DNA of 64,000 nt from Siccibacter turicensis LMG 23730 (GTDB lineage: Bacteria > Pseudomonadota > Gammaproteobacteria > Enterobacterales > Enterobacteriaceae). Under the pieces are notes generated by a model, which was not told the origin of the DNA, did not search any database, and saw nothing but the letters and a program-made list of their open reading frames with translations. The stretch is from the NCBI RefSeq assembly GCF_000463155.2, contig NZ_AWFZ01000017.1:248001-312000 (forward strand), in the 5' to 3' direction. Made by a program: the position numbers and the translations under genes. The first letter of the stretch is position 1, and each line of letters starts with the position of its first letter. Below, piece by piece: positions 1 through 10,851 of this stretch.

Positions 1-270
1 CTGATGGGCGGCGGCGGTTACGCGCAGCAGCCGCTGTTCAGCTCCCGTAATCCGGCCAGCCCGGCCTACGGTAAGTACACCGACGCCAGCGGTAAAAACT
101 ACGGTGCCGCCCAGCCGGGTCGTACCATGACCGTGCCGAAAACCGCGCTGGCACCGAAGCCGGCCACCACCTCTACCGTGACCCGTGGCGGGTTTGGCGA
201 ATCGGTGGCGAAGCAAAACACCATGCAGCGTAGCGCTGCCGGTACCAGCTCCCGCTCAATGGGGGGCTAA
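1..270 (+). CDS. ygiB: YgiB (DUF1190) family protein, C-terminal part
   Basis: This is the last 89 codons of a YgiB-type protein; the start lies left of the window. The visible part is low-complexity and rich in Ser, Thr, Gly and Ala, ending in SRSMGG, as in the tail of the DUF1190 family. The function of the family is not known. ygiC starts 2 bp after the stop, the same pairing as in E. coli, so the two are probably co-transcribed. The identification rests on context plus tail composition. Confidence 0.8.
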   Translation: MMGGGGYAQQPLFSSRNPASPAYGKYTDASGKNYGAAQPGRTMTVPKTALAPKPATTSTVTRGGFGESVAKQNTMQRSAAGTSSRSMGG

Positions 271-272
271 CG

Positions 273-1433
273 GTGGAACGCGTTGCGATTGTTGAGCGCC
301 CGGACTGGCGCGAAAAAGCCACCGAATACGGTTTTAATTTTCACACCATGTACGGAGAACCGTACTGGTGTGAAGACGCCTACTACAAGCTGACCCTCTC
401 CCAGGTGGAGCGCCTCGAAGAGGTCACCGCCGAGCTGCATCAGATGTGCCTCAAGGTGGTGGAAACCGTGGTAGAGAGCGACGAGCTGCTCGCCAAATTC
501 CGCATTCCGAAGCACACCTGGGAGTTTGTTCGCCAGTCGTGGCGCACCGGCCAGCCCTCGCTCTACTCCCGTCTCGATCTGGCCTGGGATGGCGTAGGCG
601 AGCCGAAGCTGCTGGAGAACAATGCTGATACCCCCACCTCGCTTTACGAGGCGGCGTTTTTCCAGTGGCTGTGGCTTGAAGACCAGCTTGGCGCCGGAAA
701 GCTGCCCGAGGGCAGCGACCAGTTCAACAGTCTGCAAGAGAAGATCATCGATCGTTTCACACAGCTGCGCGAACAGTATGGCTTCCAGCTGCTGCATTTC
801 ACCTGCTGTCGCGACAGCGTGGAAGACCGCGGCACGGTGCAGTATCTGCAGGACTGCGCCAACGAAGCGGGGGTCGCCTCCGAGTTCCTGTTCGTTGAAG
901 ACATCGGGCTTGGCGAAAAAGGGCAGTTCACCGATCTGCAGGATCAGGTGATCAGCAACCTGTTCAAGCTCTACCCGTGGGAGTTTATGCTGCGCGAGAT
1001 GTTCTCCACCAAGCTGGAAGATGCCGGCGTGCGCTGGCTGGAGCCGGCCTGGAAAAGCATCATTTCCAACAAAGCGCTGCTGCCGATGCTGTGGAAGATG
1101 TTCCCCGACCACCCGAACCTGCTGCCTGCCTGGTTTGCGGAAGACGACCATCCTGAAATGGAAAAGTACGTGGTGAAGCCGCTGTTCTCACGCGAAGGCG
1201 CCAATATCACCATCGTCGATAACGGCCAGGAGATTGCCCGCTCAGAAGGCGTGTACGGCGAGGAGGGAATGATTGTTCAGCAGTACCACCCGCTGCCGCA
1301 GTTTGACGGCAACTACACGCTGATCGGCAGCTGGCTGATTAACGATGAGCCCGCCGGGATCGGCATCCGCGAAGATAAAGCGCTTATCACGCAGGACATG
1401 TCGCGTTTCTACCCGCACATTTTTGTGGAGTAG
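273..1433 (+). CDS. ygiC: YgiC, ATP-grasp protein of the glutathionylspermidine synthase family
   Basis: A 386-residue protein, the same length as E. coli YgiC. It resembles the C-terminal synthetase half of glutathionylspermidine synthase, an ATP-grasp fold that joins a carboxylate to an amine; the physiological substrate is not established. Visible landmarks are [12 protein letters not shown] (about residue 111), the ATP-grasp lysine segment [11 protein letters not shown] (about 295) and [14 protein letters not shown] near 330. The start is GTG at 273 behind a run of G at 261-266, two bases after ygiB, indicating an operon. A strong hairpin terminator follows the stop. Confidence 0.93.
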   Translation: MERVAIVERPDWREKATEYGFNFHTMYGEPYWCEDAYYKLTLSQVERLEEVTAELHQMCLKVVETVVESDELLAKFRIPKHTWEFVRQSWRTGQPSLYSRLDLAWDGVGEPKLLENNADTPTSLYEAAFFQWLWLEDQLGAGKLPEGSDQFNSLQEKIIDRFTQLREQYGFQLLHFTCCRDSVEDRGTVQYLQDCANEAGVASEFLFVEDIGLGEKGQFTDLQDQVISNLFKLYPWEFMLREMFSTKLEDAGVRWLEPAWKSIISNKALLPMLWKMFPDHPNLLPAWFAEDDHPEMEKYVVKPLFSREGANITIVDNGQEIARSEGVYGEEGMIVQQYHPLPQFDGNYTLIGSWLINDEPAGIGIREDKALITQDMSRFYPHIFVE

Positions 1434-1440
1434 TCTCGAG

Positions 1441-1469
1441 CAAGGCGCGGGCTCCGCGCCTTGTTTTTA
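1441..1469 (+). terminator. Rho-independent terminator after ygiBC
   Basis: A 10-bp perfect stem (CAAGGCGCGG / CCGCGCCTTG) with a 3-nt loop is followed by TTTTTAT. It lies directly after ygiC and before the convergent ygiD. Confidence 0.9.
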
Positions 1470-1472
1470 TCT

Positions 1473-2261
1473 TTACCCTACCTGAACCGACAGCATGCTC
1501 AGCGATCCCATCTCCATGCCCTCTACCGGCACCGTCACCGGTTCGACGCCGTCCCACGCGCCAAGCACGTAGAGCAGCGGGAGATAGTGATCCGGGGTGG
1601 GGTTTGAAAGGCTGCCACCTTCATGTTCCAGATAGTTCACCAGCGGATGCTTATCGGCCTCGCCCTGCCAGGTCAGATTCGCTTTTACATAATCATTAAA
1701 CGACTGCGCCCACGGATAAGGCGTGCTCTCGCCGTGCCAGCGCGCGGTACGCAGGTTATGCACCACGTTGCCACTGGCAACCAGCATAACGCCTTCGTCG
1801 CGCAGCGCGGCAAGCTTGCGCCCCATCTGGTAGTGCCAGGCAGCGGGTTTGGTGCTGTCGATGCTGAGCTGCACCATTGGGATATCCGCATTCGGGTACA
1901 TTTTGATCAGCACGCCCCAGGAGCCGTGGTCGAAGCCCCAGGCTTCGTTGTCGAGCGTCACCGGGACAGGTGCCAGCAGATCCACCAGCCGCTGTGCCAG
2001 CGCCGGCGAGCCGGGGGCAGGATAGTGGGTGTCATATAACGCCTGCGGGAAGCCGCCGAAATCATGGATCGTTTTCGGGGTTTCCATCGCGGTAACGCCG
2101 GTGCCACGGGTATACCAGTGCGCCGACACCACCACGATGGCTGTGGGCCGCGGCAGGGTTTCACCCAGCCGCTGCCAGGCGCGGGTGTAAAGGTTGTCCT
2201 CAAGGACATTCATTGGGCTGCCATGCCCCAGAAACAGTGCTGGCATTCGGTCAGGAGACAT
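1473..2261 (-). CDS. ygiD: YgiD, LigB-type extradiol dioxygenase (DODA family)
   Basis: A 262-residue protein matching the length of E. coli YgiD, a zinc-dependent 4,5-DOPA extradiol dioxygenase that opens catechol rings. The N-terminal ALFLGHGSPMN motif supplies one metal-binding His, VVSAHWYTRG supplies another, and GSWGVLIKMYP and VASGNVVHN fit the class III (LigB) fold. I chose ATG at 2261 because AAGGA lies 7-8 nt upstream; a TTG codon five codons earlier is in frame but has no ribosome site. It is a monocistronic gene facing ygiC. The natural substrate in enterics is unknown. Confidence 0.92.
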   Translation of the reverse strand: MSPDRMPALFLGHGSPMNVLEDNLYTRAWQRLGETLPRPTAIVVVSAHWYTRGTGVTAMETPKTIHDFGGFPQALYDTHYPAPGSPALAQRLVDLLAPVPVTLDNEAWGFDHGSWGVLIKMYPNADIPMVQLSIDSTKPAAWHYQMGRKLAALRDEGVMLVASGNVVHNLRTARWHGESTPYPWAQSFNDYVKANLTWQGEADKHPLVNYLEHEGGSLSNPTPDHYLPLLYVLGAWDGVEPVTVPVEGMEMGSLSMLSVQVG

Positions 2262-2426
2262 GGTGTTATCCTTCAAACTGGTCTACATAAGATACGCACC
2301 ACATTACGCGTTTTTGGGCAGGTTTGAACTCAGATAACCATGATGAAGATCGTCAGGAAATTTGAATGTAAGCGCTGTGTAAATCCGGGTTGTGCGGTCT
2401 CGCTATTTCACCCGGCAGTCATTAAT

Positions 2427-2445
2427 ATTAATGAGAATCATTATC
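2427..2445 (+). promoter_or_regulatory. Fur box upstream of zupT
   Basis: The stretch reads ATTAATGAGAATCATTATC and matches the 19-bp Fur consensus GATAATGATAATCATTATC at about 16 of 19 positions, counted by eye. It ends about 13 nt before the zupT start codon, immediately 5' of the AAAGGAGAG ribosome site. Bound Fur-Fe would cover the zupT promoter or leader, suggesting iron-dependent repression. Confidence 0.7.
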
Positions 2446-2458
2446 AAAGGAGAGTGAC

Positions 2459-3226
2459 ATGTCGGTACCGTTGATCCTGACCGTTCTGGCAGGCGGCGCT
2501 ACGTTTATCGGCGCCCTGCTTGGCGTGCTGGGCCAGAAACCATCTAACCGGGTACTCGCCTTTTCCCTCGGTTTTGCCGCGGGCATCATGCTGCTCATCT
2601 CCCTGATGGAGATGCTGCCCGCCGCGCTGCATACCGAAGGGATGTCGCCGGTGCTGGGTTACGGCATGTTTATTCTCGGCCTCGTGGGCTACTTTGTGCT
2701 GGATCGCTCCCTGCCCCACGCGCATCCGCAGGATCTGGTGGATGGCTCGCTGAAGAAGCGCAATCTGCAACGTACCGCCCTGCTGTTAACGCTGGGTATC
2801 AGCCTGCACAACTTCCCGGAAGGGATCGCCACCTACGTTACCGCGAGCAGCGATCTGGAGCTGGGAATGGGTATTGCCCTGGCGGTAGCCCTGCACAATA
2901 TTCCTGAAGGACTGGCGGTAGCCGGGCCGGTGTTTGCCGCCACGGGCTCTAAGCGTAAGGCGCTGCTGTGGGCGGGCGTATCCGGAATGGCCGAGATCCT
3001 TGGCGGGGTGCTGGCATGGCTGATCCTCGGCACGCTGATCTCGCCGGTACTGATGGCCGCGATTATGGCGGCGGTGGCCGGGATCATGGTGGCGCTGTCG
3101 GTGGATGAACTGATGCCGCTCGCCAAAGAGATCGACCCGCATAACAATCCAAGCTACGGCGTGCTGTGCGGCATGTCGGTGATGGGTTTCAGCCTGACGC
3201 TACTGCAGAGCAACGGCATCGGCTAA
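2459..3226 (+). CDS. zupT: ZupT, ZIP-family divalent metal importer
   Basis: A 255-residue inner-membrane protein of the ZIP family that imports zinc and also iron, cobalt and manganese. The two hallmark metal-binding motifs are present: HNFPEG (about residue 120) in one helix and HNIPEG (about 146) in the next. The sequence is hydrophobic throughout, consistent with eight helices. The cytosolic segment lacks the long His stretch of some relatives but has [11 protein letters not shown] near 82. ATG at 2459 sits behind AAAGGAGAG. A Fur box overlaps the leader, and a bidirectional terminator separates it from ribB. Confidence 0.95.
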   Translation: MSVPLILTVLAGGATFIGALLGVLGQKPSNRVLAFSLGFAAGIMLLISLMEMLPAALHTEGMSPVLGYGMFILGLVGYFVLDRSLPHAHPQDLVDGSLKKRNLQRTALLLTLGISLHNFPEGIATYVTASSDLELGMGIALAVALHNIPEGLAVAGPVFAATGSKRKALLWAGVSGMAEILGGVLAWLILGTLISPVLMAAIMAAVAGIMVALSVDELMPLAKEIDPHNNPSYGVLCGMSVMGFSLTLLQSNGIG

Positions 3227-3241
3227 GCCAGTCCACAGCCA

Positions 3242-3272
3242 TAAAAAAACCCGGCCTGGCCGGGTTTTTTTT
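3242..3272. terminator. Bidirectional terminator between zupT and ribB
   Basis: The hairpin AACCCGGCC-T-GGCCGGGTT is flanked by A-runs on the left and T-runs on the right, so it can stop both zupT (plus) and ribB (minus). Confidence 0.9.
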
Positions 3273-3283
3273 ATGCGCTACGT

Positions 3284-3937
3284 TCAGCTCGCTTTGCGCT
3301 CGTGCGCCTGGCGATAGGCAACCAGATCTTCGATGGTCACTACCGGCATGTTGTGCTGACGGGCGAAGGCGATGCACTCCGGCGCACGCGCCATGGTGCC
3401 GTCATCGTTGGTCAGCTCACACAGCACGCCCGCCGGTTTGTAACCGGCCAGCGTTACCAGATCGATAGTGGCTTCGGTATGACCACCGCGGGTCAGTACG
3501 CCGCCCGGCTGCGCGCGCAGCGGGAACACGTGACCCGGACGGTTGAGGTCGGACGGCTTCGCGTCGTCGGCAATCGCCGCACGCACCGTGGTGATACGGT
3601 CAGCCGCGGAAACACCGGTGGTGACGCCGTGCGCCGCTTCGATGGTCACGGTAAAACCGGTGCCGAACGAACTGGTGTTGTTCTCCACCATCATCGGCAG
3701 ATCGAGCTGTTTACGGCGTTCTTCATTGATGCACAGGCAAACAATACCGCTGCCGTGGCGAATGCTTAGCGCCATCTGCTCAACGGTCATGGTTTCTGCG
3801 GCAAAGATCATGTCGCCTTCGTTTTCACGATTTTCATCGTCGAGCACCATCACACCGCGACCGTCGCGCAGCGCGGCAAGTGCCTGTTCCACGCGTTCAG
3901 CGGAGGAACCGAAAGAAGAAAGGAGCGTCTGATTCAT
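3284..3937 (-). CDS. ribB: RibB, 3,4-dihydroxy-2-butanone-4-phosphate synthase
   Basis: A 217-residue cytosolic enzyme that converts ribulose 5-phosphate to formate and 3,4-dihydroxy-2-butanone 4-phosphate, the four-carbon precursor of riboflavin. The active-site segment [10 protein letters not shown] (about residues 33-42) and RPGHVFPL are intact, and the length equals E. coli RibB. The open frame extends 23 codons upstream, but I chose ATG at 3937 ([10 protein letters not shown]) because it matches the family start and has AGAGG about 9 nt upstream. The 436-base leader carries an FMN riboswitch, so expression should fall when FMN is plentiful. Confidence 0.97.
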   Translation of the reverse strand: MNQTLLSSFGSSAERVEQALAALRDGRGVMVLDDENRENEGDMIFAAETMTVEQMALSIRHGSGIVCLCINEERRKQLDLPMMVENNTSSFGTGFTVTIEAAHGVTTGVSAADRITTVRAAIADDAKPSDLNRPGHVFPLRAQPGGVLTRGGHTEATIDLVTLAGYKPAGVLCELTNDDGTMARAPECIAFARQHNMPVVTIEDLVAYRQAHERKAS

Positions 3938-4046
3938 GGTAATAAAACCTCTGTAAAATATGGTTACCAGAATCAGGGCAGTCTTAGGAGTACCGCGGCG
4001 CGGCATAATAATAACGTGAGCAGGCCGTAGCCTGAGCTTAGTCGTT

Positions 4047-4194
4047 ACCCTCTCCCATCCGGACTTTAACCGTCGGCCCCGGAATTACACCGGATCTGCT
4101 GACCTTCAAAGTTGCCTTCGAAGCGCTCGCGGGCTTTCAGCGAAACTGCTGATTTACCGCCGGTGGGGAATTTCGCCCCGCCCTGAGAATAAGC
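4047..4194 (-). promoter_or_regulatory. FMN riboswitch (RFN element) of ribB
   Basis: On the minus strand the leader contains the conserved RFN blocks in order: AGGGCGGGGCGAAATTCCCC, then ACCGGCGGTAAAT, AGCCCGCGAGCG, GGTCAGCAGATCCGGTG, and TTCCGGGGCCGACGGTTA closing with GTCCGGATGGGAGAGGG. These are the signature segments of the FMN aptamer. It lies about 110 nt upstream of the ribB start, the usual enterobacterial arrangement, where FMN binding reduces ribB expression. Confidence 0.95.
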
Positions 4195-4200
4195 GGGTTC

Positions 4201-4229
4201 ACTATAACGCCAATGATTAATGGCGGCAA
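4201..4229 (-). promoter_or_regulatory. Promoter of ribB and its riboswitch leader
   Basis: A sigma-70-like pair TTGCCG (-35, 4224-4229) and TATAGT (-10, 4201-4206) with an exact 17-bp spacer reads on the minus strand just upstream of the riboswitch. Confidence 0.65.
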
Positions 4230-4373
4230 TCCATAAGCTTCATATACTCATAGTGATAAGCGCCAGCGCGCCCTTCTTCGCCTGAATGACGTAACAGGGA
4301 CATTTCCGGTTTATCCCCTGCGGATCAGGCATTACAATTAAGGTTAACACCATACCAGCTCAGGGAAACCGCT

Positions 4374-4724
4374 ATGATTGACCCGAAAAAAATTGAACAG
4401 ATCGCCCGTCAGGTACATGAGTCTATGCCCAAAGGGATTCGCGAATTCGGGGAAGACGTTGAGAAACGCATCCGCCAGACCCTGCAGGCGCAGCTGTCGC
4501 GTCTGGATCTGGTAAGCCGTGAGGAGTTTGATGTGCAGACGCAGGTGCTGTTGCGCACCCGCGAGAAACTGACCGCGCTGGAACAGCGCCTGAACGAGCT
4601 GGAAGGCCGTCAGAGCAGCGCCCCGACCGCACCGCACGCCGCACCGGCTGATAACGCCGTTACGCCTGCTGCCGCGACCAGCGCGGGTTCACCGCCTGCT
4701 ATCCCGCCGGTTGATACGCTCTAA
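4374..4724 (+). CDS. ubiK: UbiK (YqiC), ubiquinone biosynthesis accessory factor
   Basis: A 116-residue protein of the BMFP/UbiK family. In E. coli UbiK partners UbiJ in the soluble complex that assembles the later steps of ubiquinone synthesis, and it can associate with membranes. Residues 1-75 are nearly identical to E. coli YqiC ([19 protein letters not shown]) and end in a heptad-rich coiled coil ([18 protein letters not shown]). The C-terminal 35 residues are an Ala/Pro-rich tail longer than in E. coli. It is monocistronic, divergent from ribB. Confidence 0.92.
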   Translation: MIDPKKIEQIARQVHESMPKGIREFGEDVEKRIRQTLQAQLSRLDLVSREEFDVQTQVLLRTREKLTALEQRLNELEGRQSSAPTAPHAAPADNAVTPAAATSAGSPPAIPPVDTL

Positions 4725-4732
4725 GCCCGTAT

Positions 4733-4757
4733 GCCTCTCCCTCATCACGAGGGAGAG
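4733..4757. terminator. Hairpin between ubiK and hldE
   Basis: A 9-bp inverted repeat (CTCTCCCTC / GAGGGAGAG) with a 5-nt loop lies between the convergent ends of ubiK and hldE. It lacks a clear T-run on either side, so it may be only a partial or mRNA-stabilising terminator. Confidence 0.5.
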
Positions 4758-4772
4758 CGCACGGCGTACCGG

Positions 4773-6206
4773 TTAGCTACCGCTGTTTTTCTGAATCTTT
4801 CTGATGATGTTCGTGGTGGAGCAGCCGTCTTCGAAGTTAAGCACCAGCACCTCTCCGCCGTTGGCCCACACCTCTTCACTTCCGGCGATCTCTTCTGGCT
4901 TGTAGTCACCGCCTTTCACCAGCAGATCGGGCAGGATCCCTGCGATCAGCCGCTGCGGCGTATCTTCATCAAACGGCACAACCCAGTCCACCGCTTCCAG
5001 CGCGCCCAGCACGATCATCCGCTGTTCGAGCGGGTTAACCGGGCGGGTATCGCCTTTAAGACGGCGGGTGGAGGCATCACTGTTGACCGCGACGATCAGG
5101 CGATCCCCCAACTTGCGGGCGTTAGCAAGGTAAGAGACGTGGCCGGCGTGCAGAATGTCGAACACGCCGTTGGTCATCACCACTTTCTCACCGCGTTTGC
5201 GCGCGGCGGCAACCGCCTCTTTCAGCCCCTCTTCGGTCATGACGCCAAAGCCGGTTTCAGCACGGCCCCGGACCGCATTTTCCAGCTCTACCGGCGAGAC
5301 CGTTGAGGTGCCGAGTTTGCCGACCACCACGCCCGCTGCCGCGTTAGCGAAGTAGCAGGCTTCTTCCAGGCTGTTGCCCGCGGCAAGCGTTGCCGCCAGC
5401 ACGCCGATCACCGTATCGCCGGCGCCGGTCACGTCATACACTTCCTGGGCCAGCGTCGGCAGGTGGAACGGCTCTTTGCCTGGCTGAAGCAGCGTCATAC
5501 CCTGTTCGGAACGGGTGACCAGCAGCGCAGACAGCTCGAAATCGGCGATCAGCTGCATGCCGCGGCTGACGAGTTCGTCCTCGGTTTTACACTTGCCGAC
5601 CACCGCTTCAAACTCAGAGAGGTTCGGCGTCAGCAGCGTGGCGCCGCGGTAGCGCGCAAAGTCGGCGCCTTTCGGGTCGATCAGCACCGGCACGTTAGCC
5701 TTACGCGCCAGCGCAATCATCTGCTCCACGCTGGTAAGTGCGCCTTTGGCGTAGTCGGACAGCACCAGCGCGCCAATCTGCGGCAGCGCCTGGCTGATGC
5801 GCTCGTGTAAAGGCTGCGGGTCAACCCCTTCAAAGCCCTCTTCAAAATCGAGACGGATCAGCTGCTGGTTACGCGACAGCACGCGCAGTTTAGTGATGGT
5901 GGGATGGGTCGGAACGGAGACGAAGTCGCACTTCACGTTCACCCCCGCCAGCGACTGGCTCAGCGCCCGCGCCGCGTCGTCAATGCCGGTCAGACCGACC
6001 AGACGCGAGTTTGCCCCCAGCGAGGCGATGTTCATCGCCACGTTCGCCGCGCCACCCGGGCGCTCTTCGATGGTATCCACTTTTACCACCGGCACCGGCG
6101 CTTCGGGGGAGATACGGCTGGTTGGGCCATACCAGTAGCGATCCAGCATGACGTCACCTACCACCATCACGGCGGCGCGCTCAAATTCGGGCAGCGTTAC
6201 TTTCAT
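4773..6206 (-). CDS. hldE: HldE, bifunctional heptose 7-P kinase / heptose 1-P adenylyltransferase
   Basis: A 477-residue cytosolic enzyme that makes ADP-heptose for the LPS inner core. The N-terminal half is a PfkB/ribokinase-type kinase ([12 protein letters not shown] near residue 51, [11 protein letters not shown] near 265). The C-terminal half is a nucleotidyltransferase with the HxGH-type motif [12 protein letters not shown] near 357. The frame extends 27 codons upstream, but ATG at 6206 ([10 protein letters not shown]) matches the family start and length. It is the last gene of the ygiF-glnE-hldE operon. Confidence 0.97.
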   Translation of the reverse strand: MKVTLPEFERAAVMVVGDVMLDRYWYGPTSRISPEAPVPVVKVDTIEERPGGAANVAMNIASLGANSRLVGLTGIDDAARALSQSLAGVNVKCDFVSVPTHPTITKLRVLSRNQQLIRLDFEEGFEGVDPQPLHERISQALPQIGALVLSDYAKGALTSVEQMIALARKANVPVLIDPKGADFARYRGATLLTPNLSEFEAVVGKCKTEDELVSRGMQLIADFELSALLVTRSEQGMTLLQPGKEPFHLPTLAQEVYDVTGAGDTVIGVLAATLAAGNSLEEACYFANAAAGVVVGKLGTSTVSPVELENAVRGRAETGFGVMTEEGLKEAVAAARKRGEKVVMTNGVFDILHAGHVSYLANARKLGDRLIVAVNSDASTRRLKGDTRPVNPLEQRMIVLGALEAVDWVVPFDEDTPQRLIAGILPDLLVKGGDYKPEEIAGSEEVWANGGEVLVLNFEDGCSTTNIIRKIQKNSGS

Positions 6207-6311
6207 TCCTGACTCTCCAGAGAGAACTCCCGCCGTAGTCGGGCCAAGGCCTTGTTTTGCCTGCCCGAACCGCGTGGGGAATATCAAAATTTGCGCGCGA
6301 TGATAGCACAG

Positions 6312-9164
6312 TTACGGCGTATCGCACCGCTCCACCAGCCATTTGCGCCAGCTTTCCCGCACCTGCTCGCGCTCGGCCAGGAACGCCTGCCGATCGACAT
6401 TGCCTGGCAGCTCCTGGAGCGCCAGGTCATGCAGTTCGTCGCGCAGCGTGACGTACGCATGGGTCAGCGCACGGGCTTCGTCGTCCTGCATGATGTCGTT
6501 TTGCGCCAGCAACTCGAGGATGCGCACGTTATCGGACCAGCGCGTCAGCTTCGGCGCGCCATGGGCAAAGCGTAGCACCAGATACTGGGTAATAAATTCG
6601 ATATCGGTGATCCCGCCCTCGTCGGCTTTGATATCAAACCGATCGCGCCGCTTGCCGCCGAGATGGGCGCGCATCTTCTCGCGCATCTCGCGCACCTCGG
6701 TTTGCAGCGTGGCGCCGTCGCGGGCCTGACACAAAATATCGCGCCGGATGGCATCAAAGCGCCCGTTAAGCTGGGGGTCGCCGTACACCACTCTGGCGCG
6801 CACCAGCGCCTGATGCTCCCAGGTCCAGGCCTCGTTGCGCTGGTAGTCGTCGAACGCCTCGACCGTGGTCACCAGCATGCCAGCTGCGCCGGAGGGGCGC
6901 AGGCGGGCATCCACCTCATACAAAATGCCCGACGAGGTGCGGGTGCTGAACAGGTGCATGATGCGCTGGGCAAGACGCAGATAGAACTGACGGCCGTCGA
7001 TCTCGCGCTCGCCGTCGGTCATCACGTCCATCGGGCAGTCATGCAGGAACACCAGGTCGAGATCGGAACTGTAGCCCAGCTCCCAGCCGCCCAGCTTGCC
7101 GTAGCCAATCACCGCAAAGCCGCGCCCTTCACGCTCGCTCAGGTGACGCGGCTTGCCGTAGCGCGCTACCATTTGCCCCCAGGCCTGGCGCACCACCGCA
7201 TCAATTATTGCTTCCGCCAGCCAGGTCAGGTGATCGCTGACTTTCATCACCGGCAGCGTGCCGGCGATATCCGCCGCCGCCACGCGCAGCATCTGCGCCT
7301 GCTTAAACTGGCGCAGCGCCTCAAGCTGCTGCTCCTCATCCTCTTCCGGCACCCGCAGCAGGTACTGCCGCAGCTCATCCCGATAGGCGTCGGTGGCGGT
7401 CGGCTGATAGAGGGTGCTGGGGTCAAGCAGCTCATCCAGCAGCAGCGGGTAGCGGGCCAGCTGGTTAGCAATCATCGGCGAGGCGCTGCACAGCGTGATG
7501 AGATGCTTCAGCGCGCCGGGGAACTCGGTCAGCAGCTCCAGGTAGGTGGTGCGGGTGACGATCCCCACCAGCAGCGGCATCATGCGCGCCAGCGGCAGAT
7601 GAGCGTCAGCCCGGCTGCACACGTCGCTCAAGAGACGCGGCATCAGTTGGTCCAGCACCTGCCGCCCGCGCGGGCCGATGGGCCGTTTATCCAGCTCTTT
7701 GCGGAAGTCGGCAATCAGGGCCAGCACCCGCTCACGCGACGGCGTATCAAGATGCGCCAGCACCGGCGTGGAGTCCTCCACGTCCAGCGTGTCCTGCCAC
7801 AGCTCGCGCCAGGCTTCGGGCAGCGTGTCCTCATCGGCCTGCGGTTCGTCGTCGCCAATCAGCTCGTTGAACACCCGCCGCACCACCGACATATGCTGCT
7901 CCAGCCGCTGCGTCAGCGTTTCCCAGGTTTCGCACTGCATGCTCCACGCCAGACGGGCGCGGTTCAGGTCGTCGCCGGGCAGCGTCTGGGTCTGTTCATC
8001 GTTGATGCTTTGCAGCAGGTTTTCGAGACGCCGCAGGTAGAGGTAAGCCTCACGCAGCGTCTGCGCATCGCCGTCGGGCAGCAGATGCAGCGTTTCAATG
8101 GCCTCCAGCGTCGGCAGCAGCGCGCGCGACTGGAGCGAAGGCTCGCGCCCGCCGCGGATCAGCTGAAACACCTGCACGATAAATTCGATTTCGCGGATCC
8201 CGCCCGCGCCCAGCTTGATGTTGTCGGTCAGGCCGCGGCGCCGTACTTCCCGGGCGATCATGCCCTTCATGTTGCGCAGCGACTGAATGACGCTGAAATC
8301 GATGTAGCGGCGGAACACGAACGGGCGCAGCATGGCCCGCAGCTCGCCGGCGTAGGCCCCGTCGTTGTCGCCCATGATGCGGGCTTTGACCATCGCATAG
8401 CGCTCCCAGTCGCGGCCCTGCTCCTGGTAGTAATCCTCCAGCGCGGCGAAGCTCAGCACCAGCGGGCCGCTGTCGCCGAACGGACGCAGCCGCATGTCCA
8501 CGCGATAGACGAAGCCGTCCTGAGTGGCCTGATCCAGCGCTTTGATCAGCCGCTGCCCCAGTCGGGTAAAGAACTGCGCGTTATCCAGTTCGCGTCGCCC
8601 GCCCTGGGTCACGCCGTTTTCCGGCCAGGCAAAGATCAGATCGATATCCGATGAGAAGTTAAGCTCCCCGCCGCCCAGTTTACCCATGCCGAGGATCAGC
8701 AGCGGCTGGGGCGTCCCCTCGCTGCTGCACGGCGTACCCCATTCGCGGCAGCAGGCAGCATAGAGCCAGTCCCGGGCCGCCACGATAAGGGTTTCGGCAA
8801 GCTGGCTAAGTTGAGCCAGGATCACCGTGGTGGGCAGTTGGTCCAGCGCCTGCGCCCAGGCGATGCGCACCATGATGCGTCGCCGGAAATGGCGCAGCAC
8901 GCGCATCAGCCCCGGCTCGTCGGCAACGTCGCGCAGGGCGTCACTCAGCCAGGCGGCATAATGCTGATGTTCATCCGCCCGCGGCGGCTCGCGCAGCAGC
9001 TCCCCGGCCCACGTCGGCCACGCGATGACGCTGTCCTGCACAAAATCGCTGAACGCGAGCACCGCACGCGCGTCGTCAGAAAGCGCGGTGTCCGGCAGCG
9101 CCTGCGCCACGCGCTCGCTCACCTTCTGCCACTGTTGCTGTAATGCCGGGGAGAGCGGGATCAT
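6312..9164 (-). CDS. glnE: GlnE, bifunctional glutamine synthetase adenylyltransferase / deadenylase
   Basis: A 950-residue enzyme that adds AMP to glutamine synthetase when nitrogen is rich and removes it when poor, under PII control. Two nucleotidyltransferase domains are evident. Each has a G-GKLGG-E-----DLDL-type motif: [20 protein letters not shown] (about 170-190), the deadenylase site, and [20 protein letters not shown] (about 690-710), the adenylylation site. ATG at 9164 has AAGGA about 7 nt upstream; the upstream 36-codon extension overlaps ygiF and is unlikely. It starts 19 bp after ygiF. Confidence 0.97.
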   Translation of the reverse strand: MIPLSPALQQQWQKVSERVAQALPDTALSDDARAVLAFSDFVQDSVIAWPTWAGELLREPPRADEHQHYAAWLSDALRDVADEPGLMRVLRHFRRRIMVRIAWAQALDQLPTTVILAQLSQLAETLIVAARDWLYAACCREWGTPCSSEGTPQPLLILGMGKLGGGELNFSSDIDLIFAWPENGVTQGGRRELDNAQFFTRLGQRLIKALDQATQDGFVYRVDMRLRPFGDSGPLVLSFAALEDYYQEQGRDWERYAMVKARIMGDNDGAYAGELRAMLRPFVFRRYIDFSVIQSLRNMKGMIAREVRRRGLTDNIKLGAGGIREIEFIVQVFQLIRGGREPSLQSRALLPTLEAIETLHLLPDGDAQTLREAYLYLRRLENLLQSINDEQTQTLPGDDLNRARLAWSMQCETWETLTQRLEQHMSVVRRVFNELIGDDEPQADEDTLPEAWRELWQDTLDVEDSTPVLAHLDTPSRERVLALIADFRKELDKRPIGPRGRQVLDQLMPRLLSDVCSRADAHLPLARMMPLLVGIVTRTTYLELLTEFPGALKHLITLCSASPMIANQLARYPLLLDELLDPSTLYQPTATDAYRDELRQYLLRVPEEDEEQQLEALRQFKQAQMLRVAAADIAGTLPVMKVSDHLTWLAEAIIDAVVRQAWGQMVARYGKPRHLSEREGRGFAVIGYGKLGGWELGYSSDLDLVFLHDCPMDVMTDGEREIDGRQFYLRLAQRIMHLFSTRTSSGILYEVDARLRPSGAAGMLVTTVEAFDDYQRNEAWTWEHQALVRARVVYGDPQLNGRFDAIRRDILCQARDGATLQTEVREMREKMRAHLGGKRRDRFDIKADEGGITDIEFITQYLVLRFAHGAPKLTRWSDNVRILELLAQNDIMQDDEARALTHAYVTLRDELHDLALQELPGNVDRQAFLAEREQVRESWRKWLVERCDTP

Positions 9165-9183
9165 AGGGATTCCTTCGCCTGAA

Positions 9184-10485
9184 TTAACGTTTTCCGCTGT
9201 GCCGCCAGAACGGCGCCTGCGAAATGGCTTCGTTGCGATAGTGCTCAATCTCAATGCGCTGGCGGGTCTCAATGGCGTGACGCAGCCCTTCCCAGTTTTC
9301 CAGCCAGGGAGCGCTCACCGCGTCGTCGTAGACGCCCGCCAGCAGGCGCAGCGCATCGGTTTCACGCGCCAGGCGCGGAAGCTGATCGCGGTATTTGTCG
9401 CCCAGCGGACGCTCAAAGGCATTGCGCAGCTCGGCGGCGTGGCGAGAAAGATGGGTATCGGCGAAGCGCTTAAAGGAGTCGGCGATTTTGGCCTGCGCCT
9501 TCTCGTCCAGATAAGGCTGCCAGCGACGGGAGATAAGCCAGTCGGTCAGCGCCAGCTTGGTGATGCCGCTTTCCGCGCTGTAGGCCAGATTCTCAGCCGG
9601 CAGGCCCTGGGTCAGGGAGACATCAAAGTGGGTCAGCAGATCACGTAAGTGAGTGCTCGCTTTACGCGGTACGATACCGCCGAACAGCATCAGCGCGTGA
9701 CGCACCAGCCCGATGGCATTCACCACGTCGGCTTTGGCCTCGTCCATACCGCGTACCCACAGCTCTTCGTGATACTGCCAGTGCGCCAGCGCCATCTCCA
9801 GCGAGGCTTCCAGCGCCTGCTCAACGGTGGCCTTCGGCTTGAGCTTCAGGATGCCCAGCGGCTTACGCTGACGCGGTGCATTTCCCTGCGCCAGGTGATA
9901 GCCGCGAGCGGCTTTGCTGAGGCTGCCCTGACGGATCCCCGGCTGCGCCACCAGTTGGCGCGCCAACTTAAGCAGGTCGGCTGTCGTGCCGGACAGCAGC
10001 TCCAGCTCCATTTCGCACAGCGGCTCGCTCAGGTCGCCAGATTTCACCTCGCCCTGGTCCAGCCCAATCTCAATCTGGCTCTCGCCGTGAGTAACCACCC
10101 ACTTCTCACGCAGGAAATCGGTGCTGAACAGCGGCTGTACCGCCTGCTGAAGCGCGGCCACGTCCATGCCTTCGGGCCAAATCTCCGCCGGGAAGCGCGC
10201 CAGGTCCAGCGCCTCGCTCTCCAGCGGAACGTTGTACTCCGGGCGCTGATGCAGTCCGCCTACCACCCGGCCCGCCGTTTTAATCGTCATCTCGTAGCGG
10301 CCGTTATCGCCGCGCACGCGTAGCCCCATGTCGTGACGGCGCAGCTGGGTGTCCGCGGTTTCATAATAGGTATTGTGCAGCTGGCGGGGCGGCTGGTGTT
10401 CGCCTCCCAGCGTATCCAGCAGGGCGCGCAGCGCCGGAACGGCGTCTTGCTGCACGATAAATTTCAATTCGATTTCCTGGGCCAT
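9184..10485 (-). CDS. ygiF: YgiF, inorganic triphosphatase (CYTH-CHAD)
   Basis: A 433-residue protein with an N-terminal CYTH domain (about 1-200) that starts with the ExExK signature EIELK (residues 4-8), and a helical, His/Arg-rich CHAD domain (about 220-430). E. coli YgiF hydrolyses inorganic triphosphate; CHAD domains bind polyphosphate. It is the first gene of the ygiF-glnE-hldE operon, matching E. coli order. Its role beside the nitrogen regulator glnE is not understood. Confidence 0.94.
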   Translation of the reverse strand: MAQEIELKFIVQQDAVPALRALLDTLGGEHQPPRQLHNTYYETADTQLRRHDMGLRVRGDNGRYEMTIKTAGRVVGGLHQRPEYNVPLESEALDLARFPAEIWPEGMDVAALQQAVQPLFSTDFLREKWVVTHGESQIEIGLDQGEVKSGDLSEPLCEMELELLSGTTADLLKLARQLVAQPGIRQGSLSKAARGYHLAQGNAPRQRKPLGILKLKPKATVEQALEASLEMALAHWQYHEELWVRGMDEAKADVVNAIGLVRHALMLFGGIVPRKASTHLRDLLTHFDVSLTQGLPAENLAYSAESGITKLALTDWLISRRWQPYLDEKAQAKIADSFKRFADTHLSRHAAELRNAFERPLGDKYRDQLPRLARETDALRLLAGVYDDAVSAPWLENWEGLRHAIETRQRIEIEHYRNEAISQAPFWRHSGKR

Positions 10486-10851
10486 AGTCTTTTACTTTTC
10501 GCTCTGTCACACCGGGGAATATTCGTCGCGAACTAATCCGACGCGGGTCTGTCAGTACTACAGACCGCTTTTCGTGTACGCGCGCCATACCCACGGTATG
10601 AGGATGGATGGGCATGGGCCTAACTATGCCCTCCTGCCTCTGGCTTGACAATGGGCTTTGGCTGCGGAAAGTGACTGATTTCTCTGTGTCTCGCCGTGTG
10701 CCAACCGGCAGGTTGATGAGACGCAACGCTACGCCAGTGGCCGCGCTAACGCTGCGACCCTCCTGGAAGATTCTTATTCAGGTTTGGGTTTTGCATCGTC
10801 AGACTGTTGCCACTATTATCGTGCCACGCTTAACGACGACAACGACATCTG
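10486..10851. other. 366-bp divergent intergenic region ygiF / ygiM
   Basis: No gene is convincing here; short frames have no homology I recognise. It must hold the ygiF and ygiM promoters. One clear structure is the perfect inverted repeat GGTCTGT-N7-ACAGACC at 10546-10566, which could be an operator or RNA hairpin in the ygiF leader. A lone TTGACA at 10647 has no convincing -10 at normal spacing. Confidence 0.5.

Noticed and set aside
267-1151. Long minus-strand frame opposite ygiC
   Set aside because: It is an antisense shadow of a well-conserved gene in high-GC DNA; no ribosome site and no family resemblance.
6663-8654. 663-codon plus-strand frame opposite glnE
   Set aside because: Its His/Gln/Arg-rich composition is typical of antisense translation; glnE on the other strand is unmistakable.
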